Assembly: GCA_028280945.1 (NCBI GenBank) | Contig: JANQKV010000047.1 | Location: 93,291-157,290, forward strand | DNA: 64,000 nucleotides | DNA from: Opitutaceae bacterium | GTDB taxonomy: Bacteria; Verrucomicrobiota; Verrucomicrobiia; Opitutales; Opitutaceae | Direction: 5' to 3' | Shown here: positions 33,852 to 43,397 of the stretch, in pieces | Layout: each line of letters starts with the position of its first letter | Position numbering within the stretch: position 1 is the stretch's first letter | Translations under genes and position numbers: made by a program | The notes under the pieces: generated by a model | The model's input: the letters and a program-made list of their open reading frames with translations, nothing else | Databases searched by the model: none | Told to the model about the DNA's origin: nothing

Positions 33852-36800
33852 ATGTTGATCCTGCGCGGCTCCCCTGCTCTCTCCACCTTCCGACTTCAAA
33901 AACTGCGCTCCCGCCTCCGGAAAGCGGGACTCCCTGTTCAGGCCGTCAGCGCCGATTTTCACCACGTGGTCGATCTCGAACGGGGGCTGTCCGCCAAGGA
34001 GCAGGAGGTTTTGGAACGGATTCTGACCTACGGCCCCCGCCGCGAGTCGGACCGGCTTGCCGGCGTCACCCAAGTGGTGGTTCCGCGCCCCGGCACGATC
34101 TCGCCCTGGTCCTCCAAGGCCACCGACATTGCCCACATCTGTGGCCTGACCGCGGTCAAACGGATTGAGCGGGTGATTGCCTACACCTTCACCTTCAACA
34201 ACGCCGCCCTGCCCAAACCGCTGTCGAACCTGTCAGGCGATCAACTCGCGGCCCTGCGTGCTCTGCTGCACGATCGCATGACCGAGGCGGTGTTCAACGC
34301 GCTCGAGGACTGCGCGGTCTTGTTCCATCGCGACGAACCCCGGCCCATGGCATCCGTGCCGGTGCTGAGTGAAGGACGCACCGCACTCGAGACCGCCAAC
34401 CGCGAGCTCGGGTTGGCGCTGGCTGAAGACGAAATTGACTACCTCGTCGATGCCTTCACCAGGCTCGGCCGCGATCCGAATGACATCGAGCTCATGATGT
34501 TCGCGCAGGCCAACTCGGAACACTGCCGCCACAAGATCTTCAACGCCTCCTGGGACATCGACGGCGAGGCCCAGGCCAAGTCGCTGTTCGCCATGATCCG
34601 CAATACCTACGAGTTGCACAGCGAAGGCATCCTCTCGGCCTACAAGGACAACGCCGCCGTGCTTACCGGGTCCCGCGGCGGCCGGTTCTACGCCGACCCC
34701 CGCACTGGTGACTATGGCGCCCGCCAGGAAGACATCCACCTGCTGTGCAAAGTGGAGACACACAACCATCCCACCGCCATCTCGCCCTTCCCCGGCGCCG
34801 CCACGGGCTCGGGAGGAGAAATCCGCGACGAGGGTGCCACCGGCCGCGGCTCCAAGCCGAAAGCGGGCCTCACCGGCTTTACCGTTTCCAATCTCCGCAT
34901 CCCCGACGCGGAACAGCCGTGGGAAAAAGACCACGGCAAACCTGGCCGGATCGTTTCCGCCCTCGACATCATGATCGAAGGACCGCTCGGCGGCGCCGCC
35001 TTCAACAACGAGTTTGGACGTCCCGCCATCAACGGTTATTTCCGCACCTTTGAGCAGGAAGTGCCGAAAGCTGTCGCCATTTCAAGTGGGTCGGGCTTTA
35101 CGCCCGACAAAGAAATCCGCGGTTACCACAAGCCCATCATGCTCGCCGGTGGTCTCGGCAACATCAAGGCCGACCATGTCGAAAAGGGGGCGATCAATCC
35201 GGACGACAAACTTATTGTGCTGGGTGGCCCCTGCATGTTGATCGGCCTCGGTGGCGGGGCAGCGTCCTCCATGGCCAGCGGCTCCGGGAGCGAAGACCTC
35301 GATTTTGCCTCCGTCCAGCGCGACAACGCCGAAATGGAGCGCCGCTGTCAGGAGGTCATCGACCGCTGCTGGGCGCTGGACGACAACAACCCCATTTCCT
35401 TCATTCACGATGTCGGCGCCGGCGGCGTCTCCAACGCCCTGCCCGAGCTGATCAACGATGGTGGTCGCGGCGGCAAATTCGATCTGCGCGCTCTGCCCAA
35501 CGATGAACCCGGCATGTCGCCGCTCGAGATCTGGTGCAACGAATCCCAGGAGCGTTACGTGATGGCAGTGCCGGCCGACCGACTGGAAGCCTTTGCCCAA
35601 ATCTGCGAACGCGAACGCTGCCCCTTTGCCGTCGTCGGCGAGGCGACCAAAGAAAAAACTCTCGTCCTCGAAGACCCGCACTTTGGCAATACGCCCATCG
35701 ATATGCCGCTGGATGTATTGCTCGGCAAACCGCCCCGCATGCACCGCAGCGAGACTTCGCTAAACCGGCCCCTGGCACCGCTCGAACTCCGCGGCCTTTC
35801 GCTGCAGGAGGCCGTCCACCGTGTGCTCGCCCACCCCACTGTCGCCGACAAAACCTTCCTGATCACGATCGGCGACCGCACCGTCACGGGACTCATCTCC
35901 CGTGATCAAATGGTGGGGCCATGGCAGGTGCCCGTCGCCGACTGCGCTGTCACCGCAACCACGTTCGACGTTAATACCGGCGAGGCCATGGCCATGGGCG
36001 AGCGCACTCCCGTCGCAATCAACAACGCTGCCGCCTCCGCGCGGCTCGCCGTCGGGGAAGCCCTCACCAATCTTGCCGCCGCCCAAATCGGCGACCTTGG
36101 CAAGGTCAACCTGTCGGCCAACTGGATGGCCGCCCCCGCCGTGCCCGGCGACGCCGCCGACCTCTACGCCGCGGTTAAAGCTGTCGGCATGGAGCTCTGC
36201 CCGGACCTCGGCATCACCATCCCGGTCGGCAAGGATTCGATGTCAATGAATACGGCCTGGCAGCAGGATGGCCAGGCGAAGCAGGTCACCGCTCCGGTTT
36301 CACTGGTGGTTTCCGCCTTCGCGCCGGTGACCGACATTCGCCAATCGCTTACGCCACAGCTCGCCCAGGATCCGGACACCACCCTCTTTCTGATTGATCT
36401 CGGCCGCGGTCAAAATCGATTGGGTGGCTCCATTCTGGGCCAAACGATCAACCAGATCGGGGAGGCTCCCGCCAACGTCGATTCGGCCACGGACCTGAAG
36501 AACTTCTGGCAGGCAATCCAAACCCTTGGAGCCGAAAAAAGTCTCCTCGCTTATCATGACCGCTCCGACGGCGGCCTGCTCGCCACGGTTGTCGAAATGG
36601 CCTTCGCCGGGCACACCGGCGTGGACCTGGATCTGGGCCTATGTGGGGCGGGCTTTATGCCCGACAATTCGGGCGTCGATTTCCACGACAGTATCGGGCA
36701 TAAAGCCCGCCCCACAAATAACCTGTTATTTGCCACCCTTTTCGCCGAAGAGCTAGGTGCGGTGATTCAAGTGGCAAACTCCGACTTGGCTGCCGTCAAA

Positions 36801-37871
36801 GCGACTCTTGCCTCGCATGGCCTGGCCGACTGCACCCACCGTATCGGATCACTGAATACTGAGCACCGTTTCCGCATCCAATCCGGCGACCAGGCGCTGC
36901 TTGACGAGGACCTCTTTGCCCTCCGGGAAATCTGGTCCAGCGTAACCCACCAAATGGCCCGGCTGCGCGACAACCCCAACTGCGCCGACCAGGAACAGAC
37001 CGTTCGCACCGACCCCAAGCATCTCGGCCTGACACCAAGGGTGACCTTTGATTACTCACCTGATACTTGTAACGTGATACTTGATACTTCACGGAGCCGA
37101 CCGCCCCTGGCGGTGCTCCGTGAACAGGGCGTGAACGGCGAAGTGGAAATGGCGGCGGCATTCGATCGCGCCGGATTTCGCGCGGTCGACGTGCACATGA
37201 CAGACATCATCGAAGGGCGCGTTGATCTGGCCGACTTCCGAGGTTTGGCGGCCTGTGGAGGCTTCAGCTACGGTGACGTGCTGGGCGCGGGTGAAGGTTG
37301 GGCCAAAAGCATTCTGTTCAACGATCGGGCGCGGGCACAGTTCGAGGCGTTCTTCGCCCGCGAGGACACCTTTGCCCTCGGGGTCTGCAACGGCTGCCAG
37401 ATGTTGAGCAACCTCAAGTCGATCATTCCCGGCGCGGAAACCTGGCCTCACTTCGTGCAGAACCAAAGCGAGCGCTACGAGGGTCGATTGGTGCAGCTTA
37501 AGATCGAGTCTTCTCCCAGCATCCTGTTTCGCGGCATGGAAGACAGCGTGCTGCCGATCGCCGTGGCGCATGGCGAAGGTTACGCCGAGTTTGCCGACCG
37601 CGCCGCTGCCGAGGCCTTCAGCGCCAGCGGCCAGGTCGCGGCCCGCTACGTCGACAGCCATCACCAGACGACCGAAATCTACCCGCTCAACCCCAACGGT
37701 TCCCCCCTCGGCATGACCGCTTTGACCACCACCACCGGCCGGGTCACCATCATGATGCCCCACCCGGAGCGGGTTTTCCGCAGCCGTTGCATGAGTTGGT
37801 CGCCAAATGATTGGGGAGACTCCAGCCCCTGGATGAAGCTCTTTCACAACGCCCGCAAGTGGGTGGGTTGA
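33852..37871 (+). CDS. purL: Phosphoribosylformylglycinamidine synthase, large single-chain type, with palindromic-element insertions
   Basis: ATG 33852 ([18 protein letters not shown]) matches the family start; 15 earlier codons are ignored. The 1339-residue enzyme has the E. coli-type order: PurS-like N-domain, FGAM synthetase halves ([72 protein letters not shown]) and a class I glutaminase domain with nucleophile in LGVCNGCQM and HPERVFR. It converts FGAR, ATP and glutamine to FGAM. Two in-frame insertions of a REP-like element are present: SGSGFTPDK (35085-35111) and a 25-codon CGAGF...KARPT block (36642-36716). E. coli PurL, as I recall it, is shorter at both points. All catalytic segments are intact, so it should be functional. 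Confidence 0.95.
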   Translation: MLILRGSPALSTFRLQKLRSRLRKAGLPVQAVSADFHHVVDLERGLSAKEQEVLERILTYGPRRESDRLAGVTQVVVPRPGTISPWSSKATDIAHICGLTAVKRIERVIAYTFTFNNAALPKPLSNLSGDQLAALRALLHDRMTEAVFNALEDCAVLFHRDEPRPMASVPVLSEGRTALETANRELGLALAEDEIDYLVDAFTRLGRDPNDIELMMFAQANSEHCRHKIFNASWDIDGEAQAKSLFAMIRNTYELHSEGILSAYKDNAAVLTGSRGGRFYADPRTGDYGARQEDIHLLCKVETHNHPTAISPFPGAATGSGGEIRDEGATGRGSKPKAGLTGFTVSNLRIPDAEQPWEKDHGKPGRIVSALDIMIEGPLGGAAFNNEFGRPAINGYFRTFEQEVPKAVAISSGSGFTPDKEIRGYHKPIMLAGGLGNIKADHVEKGAINPDDKLIVLGGPCMLIGLGGGAASSMASGSGSEDLDFASVQRDNAEMERRCQEVIDRCWALDDNNPISFIHDVGAGGVSNALPELINDGGRGGKFDLRALPNDEPGMSPLEIWCNESQERYVMAVPADRLEAFAQICERERCPFAVVGEATKEKTLVLEDPHFGNTPIDMPLDVLLGKPPRMHRSETSLNRPLAPLELRGLSLQEAVHRVLAHPTVADKTFLITIGDRTVTGLISRDQMVGPWQVPVADCAVTATTFDVNTGEAMAMGERTPVAINNAAASARLAVGEALTNLAAAQIGDLGKVNLSANWMAAPAVPGDAADLYAAVKAVGMELCPDLGITIPVGKDSMSMNTAWQQDGQAKQVTAPVSLVVSAFAPVTDIRQSLTPQLAQDPDTTLFLIDLGRGQNRLGGSILGQTINQIGEAPANVDSATDLKNFWQAIQTLGAEKSLLAYHDRSDGGLLATVVEMAFAGHTGVDLDLGLCGAGFMPDNSGVDFHDSIGHKARPTNNLLFATLFAEELGAVIQVANSDLAAVKATLASHGLADCTHRIGSLNTEHRFRIQSGDQALLDEDLFALREIWSSVTHQMARLRDNPNCADQEQTVRTDPKHLGLTPRVTFDYSPDTCNVILDTSRSRPPLAVLREQGVNGEVEMAAAFDRAGFRAVDVHMTDIIEGRVDLADFRGLAACGGFSYGDVLGAGEGWAKSILFNDRARAQFEAFFAREDTFALGVCNGCQMLSNLKSIIPGAETWPHFVQNQSERYEGRLVQLKIESSPSILFRGMEDSVLPIAVAHGEGYAEFADRAAAEAFSASGQVAARYVDSHHQTTEIYPLNPNGSPLGMTALTTTTGRVTIMMPHPERVFRSRCMSWSPNDWGDSSPWMKLFHNARKWVG
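35085..35110 (+). repeat. REP-like palindromic unit inside purL (single copy)
   Basis: The unit GTGGGTCGGGCTTTACGCCC plus GACAA matches the left arm of the 36642 element at 23 of 26 positions. It folds as GTCGGGC-TTTAC-GCCCGAC (7-base arms) preceded by GTGG, the GTRG-type head seen in REP sequences. It is in frame, encoding SGSGFTPDK where the other copy encodes CGAGFMPDN. It lies between the conserved [11 protein letters not shown] and [14 protein letters not shown] segments of PurL. Confidence 0.65.
36642..36716. repeat. 75-bp REP/BIME-like inverted-repeat element inserted in frame in purL
   Basis: Two perfect 23-base arms (36642-36664 and 36694-36716), each starting TGTGGGGCGGGCTTTATGCC on its own strand, enclose a 29-base loop. 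Each arm contains the smaller hairpin CGGGC-TTTAT-GCCCG, so the element looks like two REP units head to head. It is exactly 75 bases, begins on a first codon position and has no stop, adding 25 residues to PurL between DLDLGL and [16 protein letters not shown]. Confidence 0.85.
37057..37092. repeat. GATACTTG short repeats in purL linker
   Basis: GATACTTG occurs at about 37060 and 37077, and GATACTTC follows at about 37084, in a run reading GATACTTGTAACGTGATACT then TGATACTTCAC. It encodes the poorly conserved stretch between the synthetase domain and the glutaminase start (VLREQGVN). Such runs commonly occur outside genes; here it is translated. Confidence 0.4.
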
Positions 37872-37881
37872 CGATTTATCC

Positions 37882-38631
37882 ATGAGCTCAATCGTTCACA
37901 TTCTCAATGGCGGCGCCCTGGCGGAGCAGTGGCCGGACACAATGACGGGCGAGGTCATCGTCATGCGGGAGTGTTTGGTGGAAGGGCCCGTCCAAGCGGA
38001 GTCCTGGTCGGAATTCCGCGCCCAACGCGACGAGTATCTCAGCCTCGCCTACCCGGAATCACACATCGACTATCCCGTCCAGGTTGCCGGTGAGTTCGAA
38101 CGCATCCGCCAATTGTCTGCCGAGACCGCGATCAACCTGTGGTTCGAAGATGACCTTTTCTGCCAAGTGAACCTTTGGTTCGTCTGTCATCTGCTGGAGG
38201 AACTAAACCGCACCGGTGATATTCGATGGGTGCGTCCTCAAACTGAACTGCGTTGGGGATTCGGCGGCGTGCCACCGGAAGAGTTGGCCGACTTGCAGGA
38301 GCTGGCCCGGCCCATCGACCGCATCAAACTGAACTCCCTTGCTGCTCTCTGGCGTGCCTACCGAGGCGGCGAAACCGACGAACTCCTGAAAATCGCCGCG
38401 AATCTGGGGAGCGATTGGACCATGGTCCACCGGGCCGCCGAAGCTCACCGCGACCGGGTGGAGCACAACCACCCCAACCGACTGATCCGCGAGATCATTG
38501 CCGGGAATCCGCAGGCATCCTTCGGTAAGATCTTTCAGGAATTCAGCCGCCGTGCTCCCATCTATGGTTTTGGCGACCTGCAGGTGAAACGACTCCATGA
38601 CGCCGTCTTAAAGAACGAGGCCACTGATTGA
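37882..38631 (+). CDS. DUF1835-type protein
   Basis: The 249-residue protein starts MSSIVHILNGGALAEQWPDTMTGEVIVMRECLVEGPVQ, a pattern I associate with DUF1835 proteins (HI.NGD ... G.. .V.REcL..GP). The C-terminal half is helical, with QELARPIDRIKLNSLAALWRAYRGG and HRAAEAHRDR. The family has no established biochemical activity. It starts 10 bases after the purL stop in the same direction and so is probably read through from purL, though a functional link to purine synthesis is not known. Soluble, cytoplasmic; no metal or nucleotide motif is evident. Confidence 0.7.
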   Translation: MSSIVHILNGGALAEQWPDTMTGEVIVMRECLVEGPVQAESWSEFRAQRDEYLSLAYPESHIDYPVQVAGEFERIRQLSAETAINLWFEDDLFCQVNLWFVCHLLEELNRTGDIRWVRPQTELRWGFGGVPPEELADLQELARPIDRIKLNSLAALWRAYRGGETDELLKIAANLGSDWTMVHRAAEAHRDRVEHNHPNRLIREIIAGNPQASFGKIFQEFSRRAPIYGFGDLQVKRLHDAVLKNEATD

Positions 38632-38650
38632 GTATCTTCCCCTAACCGAG

Positions 38651-41356
38651 TCAGTCGCAACGCAAGCAGATGATGGGGTCAACCCGCACCGCACGAATGG
38701 CGGGGATGAGGCTCGCTACTGCAGTAACGGCCAGCAACACCACGGCGACCCCGCCGTAGACTGCCAACTCGAAGGTCGAAGTCTGATACAACCGATCCTC
38801 GATGAGCTTCATCAGGAAAACCGCTCCCCCCAAGGCCAACATCAACCCCCAGGCCGCGATTCGTATTCCCTGGCCGAATACCAGGTTGAGGATGGTGCCC
38901 CGGCTCGCCCCGAGAGCGGTTCGGATACCCAACTCCTTCCGCCGCAGTGCCGCAGAGTAGGACAATACTCCGTAGACCCCGATCGCCGACAGCACCAAGG
39001 CCAAGCCGCCAAACGCCATCAGAAACCGCATCAGCGAAGTTCGATCCGCCAAAGTCTCATCAATCTCCTGGGTCACCAACTCCAGCTCCGTCGAGGGCAC
39101 CGTAGCACGCACCTCCGACATTGCCTGCCTCACCTCGGCGCGAAATGCCTCCATGTTAAAATCACGCCGCGCGGACACGCGCATGACAAAATGCTGCGCC
39201 TGCACTTGGAATGCTCCCGCATTAAGGTAAATCCGGCCATCCCCGCTCTCCAAGGCATCGTCCAGGCGACTTTCACGCACCGTCCCAACCACGCCGATAA
39301 TCGTAATCCAAGTGGCATCGGTGCGAGCCGCATAGGGTCCATCCAACTGGTGAGTCAGCCGCCGGCCGATGGGGTTTTCTCCGGCGAAGACTCGCTCCGC
39401 CGCTTGCCGATCGATCACGGCAACAGGTGGGGCTTCGAACAACATGTCCTCCGGGGTGAATGCCCGGCCGGCCAACAAGGGGATACCCATGGTCTCAAAA
39501 AACGGTCCCTGGGTAAGACTGAAACGGATGGAAGGGTGCGGACTTTCCTCCGTGTAATGCTGGCCTTCGACGTGGAAATCACGGGGACCGCCAAACTCAC
39601 CCACAAACGGTACAGTGGAGCTTAGGGCCGCGGATGAGACATCGGGCAATTGATTAAATCGCTCGAGCAGACGCGCACCGTAGTCGAGTTGCTCGCGCGG
39701 TTCACTGGCATTGGGCAGTTCGAGGGCTGCGCCGACGAGATTGTCGGTCCGAAATCCGATCTCATTTTGCAGGATCTCATGCAAACTGCGGATCAACAGG
39801 CCCGTTCCAATCAGCAGGATTCCGGTCAGCGCCACCTGGCCGATGGCAAGACCACGGCGGGTTCGTGATCCGCGGCGATCCGCCGACATGGACTGGCCGC
39901 CTTCCCGAATCAAACGCATCAAATCCCGTTGCCAGAAGACCACCAAGGGAATGAGCCCGATCACCAGGCCGGCCAACGCCGCCAAACCAAAATTGTAGGC
40001 CACCACCATGGCATCCACCGACCAGGAATCGATGCGCGGAAACAAGTAGAGCTCGTAGTGCTTGATCAACTCCACTCCACCGATCCCCGCGCCCAAACCC
40101 AGCACACCGCCGATCAGTCCGTAAACCAGTCCCTCGGTCGCCAACATTCGCGCAATCCGAGCGATGGAAGCTCCCAACGAAAGCCGCAGGGCGATTTCCC
40201 GCAGCCGGGCCGTCGTGCGCACGAACACAATGTTGAGGACGTTCACACAACCAATGATGAAGACCAGCGCGACACTCGCCTGCAGCAGATACAAAACCGC
40301 CTTTGCGTTGCGCGTGCGGTATTCATGGTAGTCGCGCACGACCATGCGCAAACCCACCCGATCTATATAGTTGCGACGGCCCGGTCGTTCCTCGTAGAGC
40401 GCCGCATCCACCACATCGAGTTGCGCCTGCGCCTGCTCCACCGTGTAGCCCGGCTTGAGCCGCGCCACTGCCGCCAGCCGATTGTTGTTCCAGGCCTGCA
40501 GGGATGTCTCAAACGCCGAAATCACGTGCGGCCGCCACAGACTGACCTCCGGACTCAAAAAATAGAACCCTTCGGGCATGACCCCGATCACTTCGAAGGT
40601 CATGCCTTCTATTTCGACGTTCCGTCCCACCACGTCCGGGTCGCCGCGAAACGCACTGGCCCACAGCCAATGGCTCAGGATCACAACATCGGTCCTGCCC
40701 TCCTGATCCTCGCCGGGCTCGAATACCCGGCCCAAGGCCGGCGGCACTCCCAAGGTCGAGAAAAACGTGGCATTCACCCGGCCAGTCAGCGCCCGAAATG
40801 CCTGTCCGTCGAAAAACAGATTGTCGCCCCCACCCCGGTAAAGGCCGACGCTTTCAAAGGCGTCAATCCCCTCCCGCTCCATCGCCTTGCGCACCGAGAT
40901 TACCGACAGGCTTCCGTCTCCCGACTGCTTCGTTCGAATCTCACCCAATCGCACCAATCGCTCGGCCTCCGGATAGGGATAGGGCCGAAACATCACATTG
41001 CTCAACATGCTGAACACCGCTGTGTTCACCCCAAGGCAAAGTCCGAGCGTCACCAGGATGATCGCTGCATAGGCCCACTCCTTGCGCATCTGCCTTACCG
41101 CCAGTTTCACATTCTCGACAAGCTCATGCCACCGTCGCCAGCCCCACGCCTCGCGACACTCCTCTTCAAACCGATCCCGGGCACCAAGTTCACGCTGGGC
41201 CTCCCGCCGGGCTTCCGTCTCGGTTCGCCCCGATGCGATCAGCTCCTCGGTCCGCTCTTCCAGATGGAATTCCATTTCCGCGCGCAATTCGCGCTGTCGA
41301 TCTCCGCGACGCCCCAGCGACTTGACGGCGTAGACGAACTGCAGCCACCAACGCAT
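38651..41356 (-). CDS. ADOP-type ABC transporter permease (MacB/FtsX-like, duplicated)
   Basis: ATG 41356 (MRWWLQFVYAVKSLGRRGDRQRELRAEMEFHLEERTEEL) starts the typical soluble prefix domain of 'acidobacterial duplicated orphan permeases'; 16 codons upstream overlap PadR and are excluded. The 901-residue protein then has one transmembrane helix, a large periplasmic MacB-type domain, three helices (VALVFIIGCVNVLNIVFVRTTARLREIALRLSLGAS), a second TM-periplasmic unit (GLAIGQVALTGILLIGTGLLIRSL) and the final three helices with RRKELGIRTALGASRGTI. No ATPase gene accompanies it, as usual. It lies 1 base downstream of a PadR regulator with which it is surely co-transcribed and which should control it. 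Substrate unknown. Confidence 0.92.
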   Translation of the reverse strand: MRWWLQFVYAVKSLGRRGDRQRELRAEMEFHLEERTEELIASGRTETEARREAQRELGARDRFEEECREAWGWRRWHELVENVKLAVRQMRKEWAYAAIILVTLGLCLGVNTAVFSMLSNVMFRPYPYPEAERLVRLGEIRTKQSGDGSLSVISVRKAMEREGIDAFESVGLYRGGGDNLFFDGQAFRALTGRVNATFFSTLGVPPALGRVFEPGEDQEGRTDVVILSHWLWASAFRGDPDVVGRNVEIEGMTFEVIGVMPEGFYFLSPEVSLWRPHVISAFETSLQAWNNNRLAAVARLKPGYTVEQAQAQLDVVDAALYEERPGRRNYIDRVGLRMVVRDYHEYRTRNAKAVLYLLQASVALVFIIGCVNVLNIVFVRTTARLREIALRLSLGASIARIARMLATEGLVYGLIGGVLGLGAGIGGVELIKHYELYLFPRIDSWSVDAMVVAYNFGLAALAGLVIGLIPLVVFWQRDLMRLIREGGQSMSADRRGSRTRRGLAIGQVALTGILLIGTGLLIRSLHEILQNEIGFRTDNLVGAALELPNASEPREQLDYGARLLERFNQLPDVSSAALSSTVPFVGEFGGPRDFHVEGQHYTEESPHPSIRFSLTQGPFFETMGIPLLAGRAFTPEDMLFEAPPVAVIDRQAAERVFAGENPIGRRLTHQLDGPYAARTDATWITIIGVVGTVRESRLDDALESGDGRIYLNAGAFQVQAQHFVMRVSARRDFNMEAFRAEVRQAMSEVRATVPSTELELVTQEIDETLADRTSLMRFLMAFGGLALVLSAIGVYGVLSYSAALRRKELGIRTALGASRGTILNLVFGQGIRIAAWGLMLALGGAVFLMKLIEDRLYQTSTFELAVYGGVAVVLLAVTAVASLIPAIRAVRVDPIICLRCD

Positions 41357-41357
41357 G

Positions 41358-41717
41358 TCAGCCCTTTCCCGTCGCCCCGGCGTTGCGGCTGTGCCGAATG
41401 ACATGATTTACGGCCCCGGCAAACCGTTCCCAACTCTCCACCTCCGCCTCCATCCTTTTGCGGCCCGCCGCGGTGAGGGCATAGATCTTCGCCTCACGAC
41501 CCGTCTCGGTGCGTCCCCAGGAAGCCCGCACATATCCGCCGGCTTCCAGGCGGTGCAGCGCCGGATAAAGTGAACCCTGGCCAATCTTCAAGACCTCCTC
41601 GGATACCACCAAAATGCGTTTGGCGATGTCGTAGCCATGTCGGCCACCGTTGCGCAATACCTGCAGAATAAGCAAATCCAAGGTGCCCTGGAGCAGATCG
41701 GGTTGCTTTTTCTTCAT
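41358..41717 (-). CDS. PadR-family transcriptional regulator
   Basis: The 119-residue protein is a winged-helix PadR regulator: LLQGTLDLLILQVLRNGGRHGYDIAKRI, then the recognition region LKIGQGSLYPALHRLEAGGYVRASWGRTETGREAKIYALTAAGRKRM and a C-terminal dimerisation helix. It is the usual partner of ADOP permeases and ends one base before the permease start. A 27-base perfect palindrome lies 42 bases upstream of its start and overlaps a TATAAT-like box, so autorepression and control of the permease are expected. The inducing signal is unknown. Confidence 0.95.
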   Translation of the reverse strand: MKKKQPDLLQGTLDLLILQVLRNGGRHGYDIAKRILVVSEEVLKIGQGSLYPALHRLEAGGYVRASWGRTETGREAKIYALTAAGRKRMEAEVESWERFAGAVNHVIRHSRNAGATGKG

Positions 41718-41758
41718 CGGGCCGGAGAGACGAGACCGTAAATCATCAGCATACCTCT

Positions 41759-41785
41759 ACCTTCGACATATAATATGTCGAAGGT
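41759..41785. promoter_or_regulatory. 27-bp palindromic operator of the PadR/ADOP unit
   Basis: ACCTTCGACATAT, a central A, then ATATGTCGAAGGT: 13-base arms in perfect symmetry. TACC and GGTA extend the symmetry outside after a short mismatch. The centre contains ACAT...ATGT and a TATAAT hexamer on the plus strand (TATTAT on minus). It lies between divergent padR and VOC genes, so it could repress both. Confidence 0.8.
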
Positions 41786-41871
41786 AAAGGTATTAATGCA
41801 TCAGCCCTATAATTCGGCGATCGTCCGAAATCGCATTCGACGGTCAATCCCACCAACCGCAGGATCGCCGC

Positions 41872-42267
41872 ATGAGCCAATGCATCGGTGCCCTGACCCT
41901 GGTTGTGCCGGACTACGACCAAGCGATCACGTTCTACACGCAGTCGCTGGGTTTTGCGCTGGTCGAAGACTCAGACCTGGGAGACGGCAAGCGGTGGGTC
42001 TTGGTCGCTCCGCCGGGTTCGACCGAGACTCGATTGTTGTTGGCGAAAGCCGTCTCACCCGACCAACGAGCCGCGGTCGGCAATCAAACCGGAGGACGTG
42101 TCTTTTTGTTTCTGCACACTGACAACTTTGCCCGCGACCACGCCAACTACACGTCGCGCGGCGTGACGTTTCTGGAATCTCCCCGCCGCGAACCCTACGG
42201 CACCGTCGCCGTATTTGTGGACCCGTTCGGTAACAAGTGGGACCTGCTTCAACCGGCCGTTGGCTGA
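41872..42267 (+). CDS. VOC-family (glyoxalase/bleomycin-resistance fold) protein
   Basis: The 131-residue protein has paired beta-alpha-beta-beta-beta modules of the vicinal oxygen chelate superfamily: IGALTLVVPDYDQAITFYTQSLGFALVEDSDLGDGKRWVLV, then VFLFLHTDNFARDHANYTSRGVTFLE and YGTVAVFVDPFGNKWDLLQP. The late FVDPFGNKWDL strand normally supplies a metal-binding acid. Enzymatic identity cannot be told within this diverse superfamily. It is divergent from padR across the palindromic operator, and its 3' end overlaps the convergent MFS gene by 19 bases. Confidence 0.88.
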   Translation: MSQCIGALTLVVPDYDQAITFYTQSLGFALVEDSDLGDGKRWVLVAPPGSTETRLLLAKAVSPDQRAAVGNQTGGRVFLFLHTDNFARDHANYTSRGVTFLESPRREPYGTVAVFVDPFGNKWDLLQPAVG

Positions 42268-43397
42268 GCCTTCGTTCGACGCGCCCGAATCGCCAAGCCC
42301 AACGCGAACAAACCCACAGTCACGCACCCCGCGATGACCCGAAACATCAACGGGTACCCCTGCACTTCGGCCAGCCAACCCATGGTCAGGGCCCCTGCCA
42401 TCATGCCAGCCATCCGCACCGACATCATGAGGCTCGTTGCCATACCCAGGCGGGGTTTCCCCATCAGGGCGGTCATGAACAGCAGCGTCCCCACCTCCCG
42501 ACCGGCCCAGCCAAACCCGTGAAACAAATGGGCAACCCACAACCAGTTCGGATCACTGATGAACGACGTGACCAGCATCCGCAGCATCTGCGCCACAAAT
42601 CCCAGCACCAGTATCCGCGCCGCTCCAATCCGATCCGCCAGCCGGCCCATGTAACCCAAGGACAGGAGCGCAATCACCCCGGTCATGCCGGACAGGATGC
42701 CGACCCATTCCATTGAAGCACCGAGCTCGCGGGCGTAGGTGTTGAAGAAGCCGTGAATGCCCGGCTCGGACATGCACGCCAGAAAGTGAGCGACCAGAAA
42801 CAACCCGAGGGCCGGTTTGTTCAGCGGTGATTCCGGCTCGCCATCTGCCGCGGTCGAGCCAGTCGGATCGCGAAGCGCCCAAACGAAATACAAAGAAACC
42901 GGCAAATACGCCATGGCCACCAAAGCCATCGTGGAAATCCCCGCGAACAAAAGCGGCATGATCGATGCCGCCCAGATGAAACCAATGGAACCAAAACGAC
43001 GGTAGCCGCCAAACCCACTGCCCGGCCTGAGTGGATCCAGGTTCGCCAGGGCCAGGGCCGGCATGAGCCCCATGATCCCTGTGAAGAAAATCCCCCGCAG
43101 GAGACCATAGACCACGAAATCCCCAAAATCTTCCGCGCGCGCGAACCAACCAAAGACGAACACCATGCCCACCGTGGCAATCGCCAGGCAGACCTTAAAA
43201 CGCCGCGTATGGTCCGCGACTCGACCCCACAACAATGCAGTGATCATCATGAGACCGCTCTCCATTGCCATGATCAGGCCGATCTGTGCTTCCGACAGAC
43301 CTTGATTCTTCATGTGAACCGACTCAAACGCCCCGAGAATCCCGGTGGCACCGACCTGAATCAGCGAAGCCGCCCGCATGCGAGCGAGCACGGTCAA
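42249..43397 (-). CDS. MFS transporter
   Basis: The 382-residue protein has about 12 hydrophobic helices and the MFS loop motif between helices 2 and 3 (ALLWGRVADHTRRFKVCL), with a second-half echo (LGYMGRLADRIGAARIL). The start is probably TTG 43397, because GGGAGG lies 9 bases upstream of it (minus strand); ATG 43379 (MRAASLIQVGATGILGAF) is the alternative. The family resembles sugar/nucleoside exporters or importers of the MFS_1/LacY-like type, but the substrate is unknown. It overlaps the convergent VOC gene by 19 bases. No adjacent regulator or enzyme gives a clue. Confidence 0.87.
   Translation of the reverse strand: MTVLARMRAASLIQVGATGILGAFESVHMKNQGLSEAQIGLIMAMESGLMMITALLWGRVADHTRRFKVCLAIATVGMVFVFGWFARAEDFGDFVVYGLLRGIFFTGIMGLMPALALANLDPLRPGSGFGGYRRFGSIGFIWAASIMPLLFAGISTMALVAMAYLPVSLYFVWALRDPTGSTAADGEPESPLNKPALGLFLVAHFLACMSEPGIHGFFNTYARELGASMEWVGILSGMTGVIALLSLGYMGRLADRIGAARILVLGFVAQMLRMLVTSFISDPNWLWVAHLFHGFGWAGREVGTLLFMTALMGKPRLGMATSLMMSVRMAGMMAGALTMGWLAEVQGYPLMFRVIAGCVTVGLFALGLAIRARRTKAQPTAG

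Noticed and set aside
37090-37125. CACGGAGC...GCTCCGTG hairpin in purL as another mobile element
   Set aside because: The inner part encodes the conserved AVLREQGVN region start and the arms are short; likely chance in a coding region.
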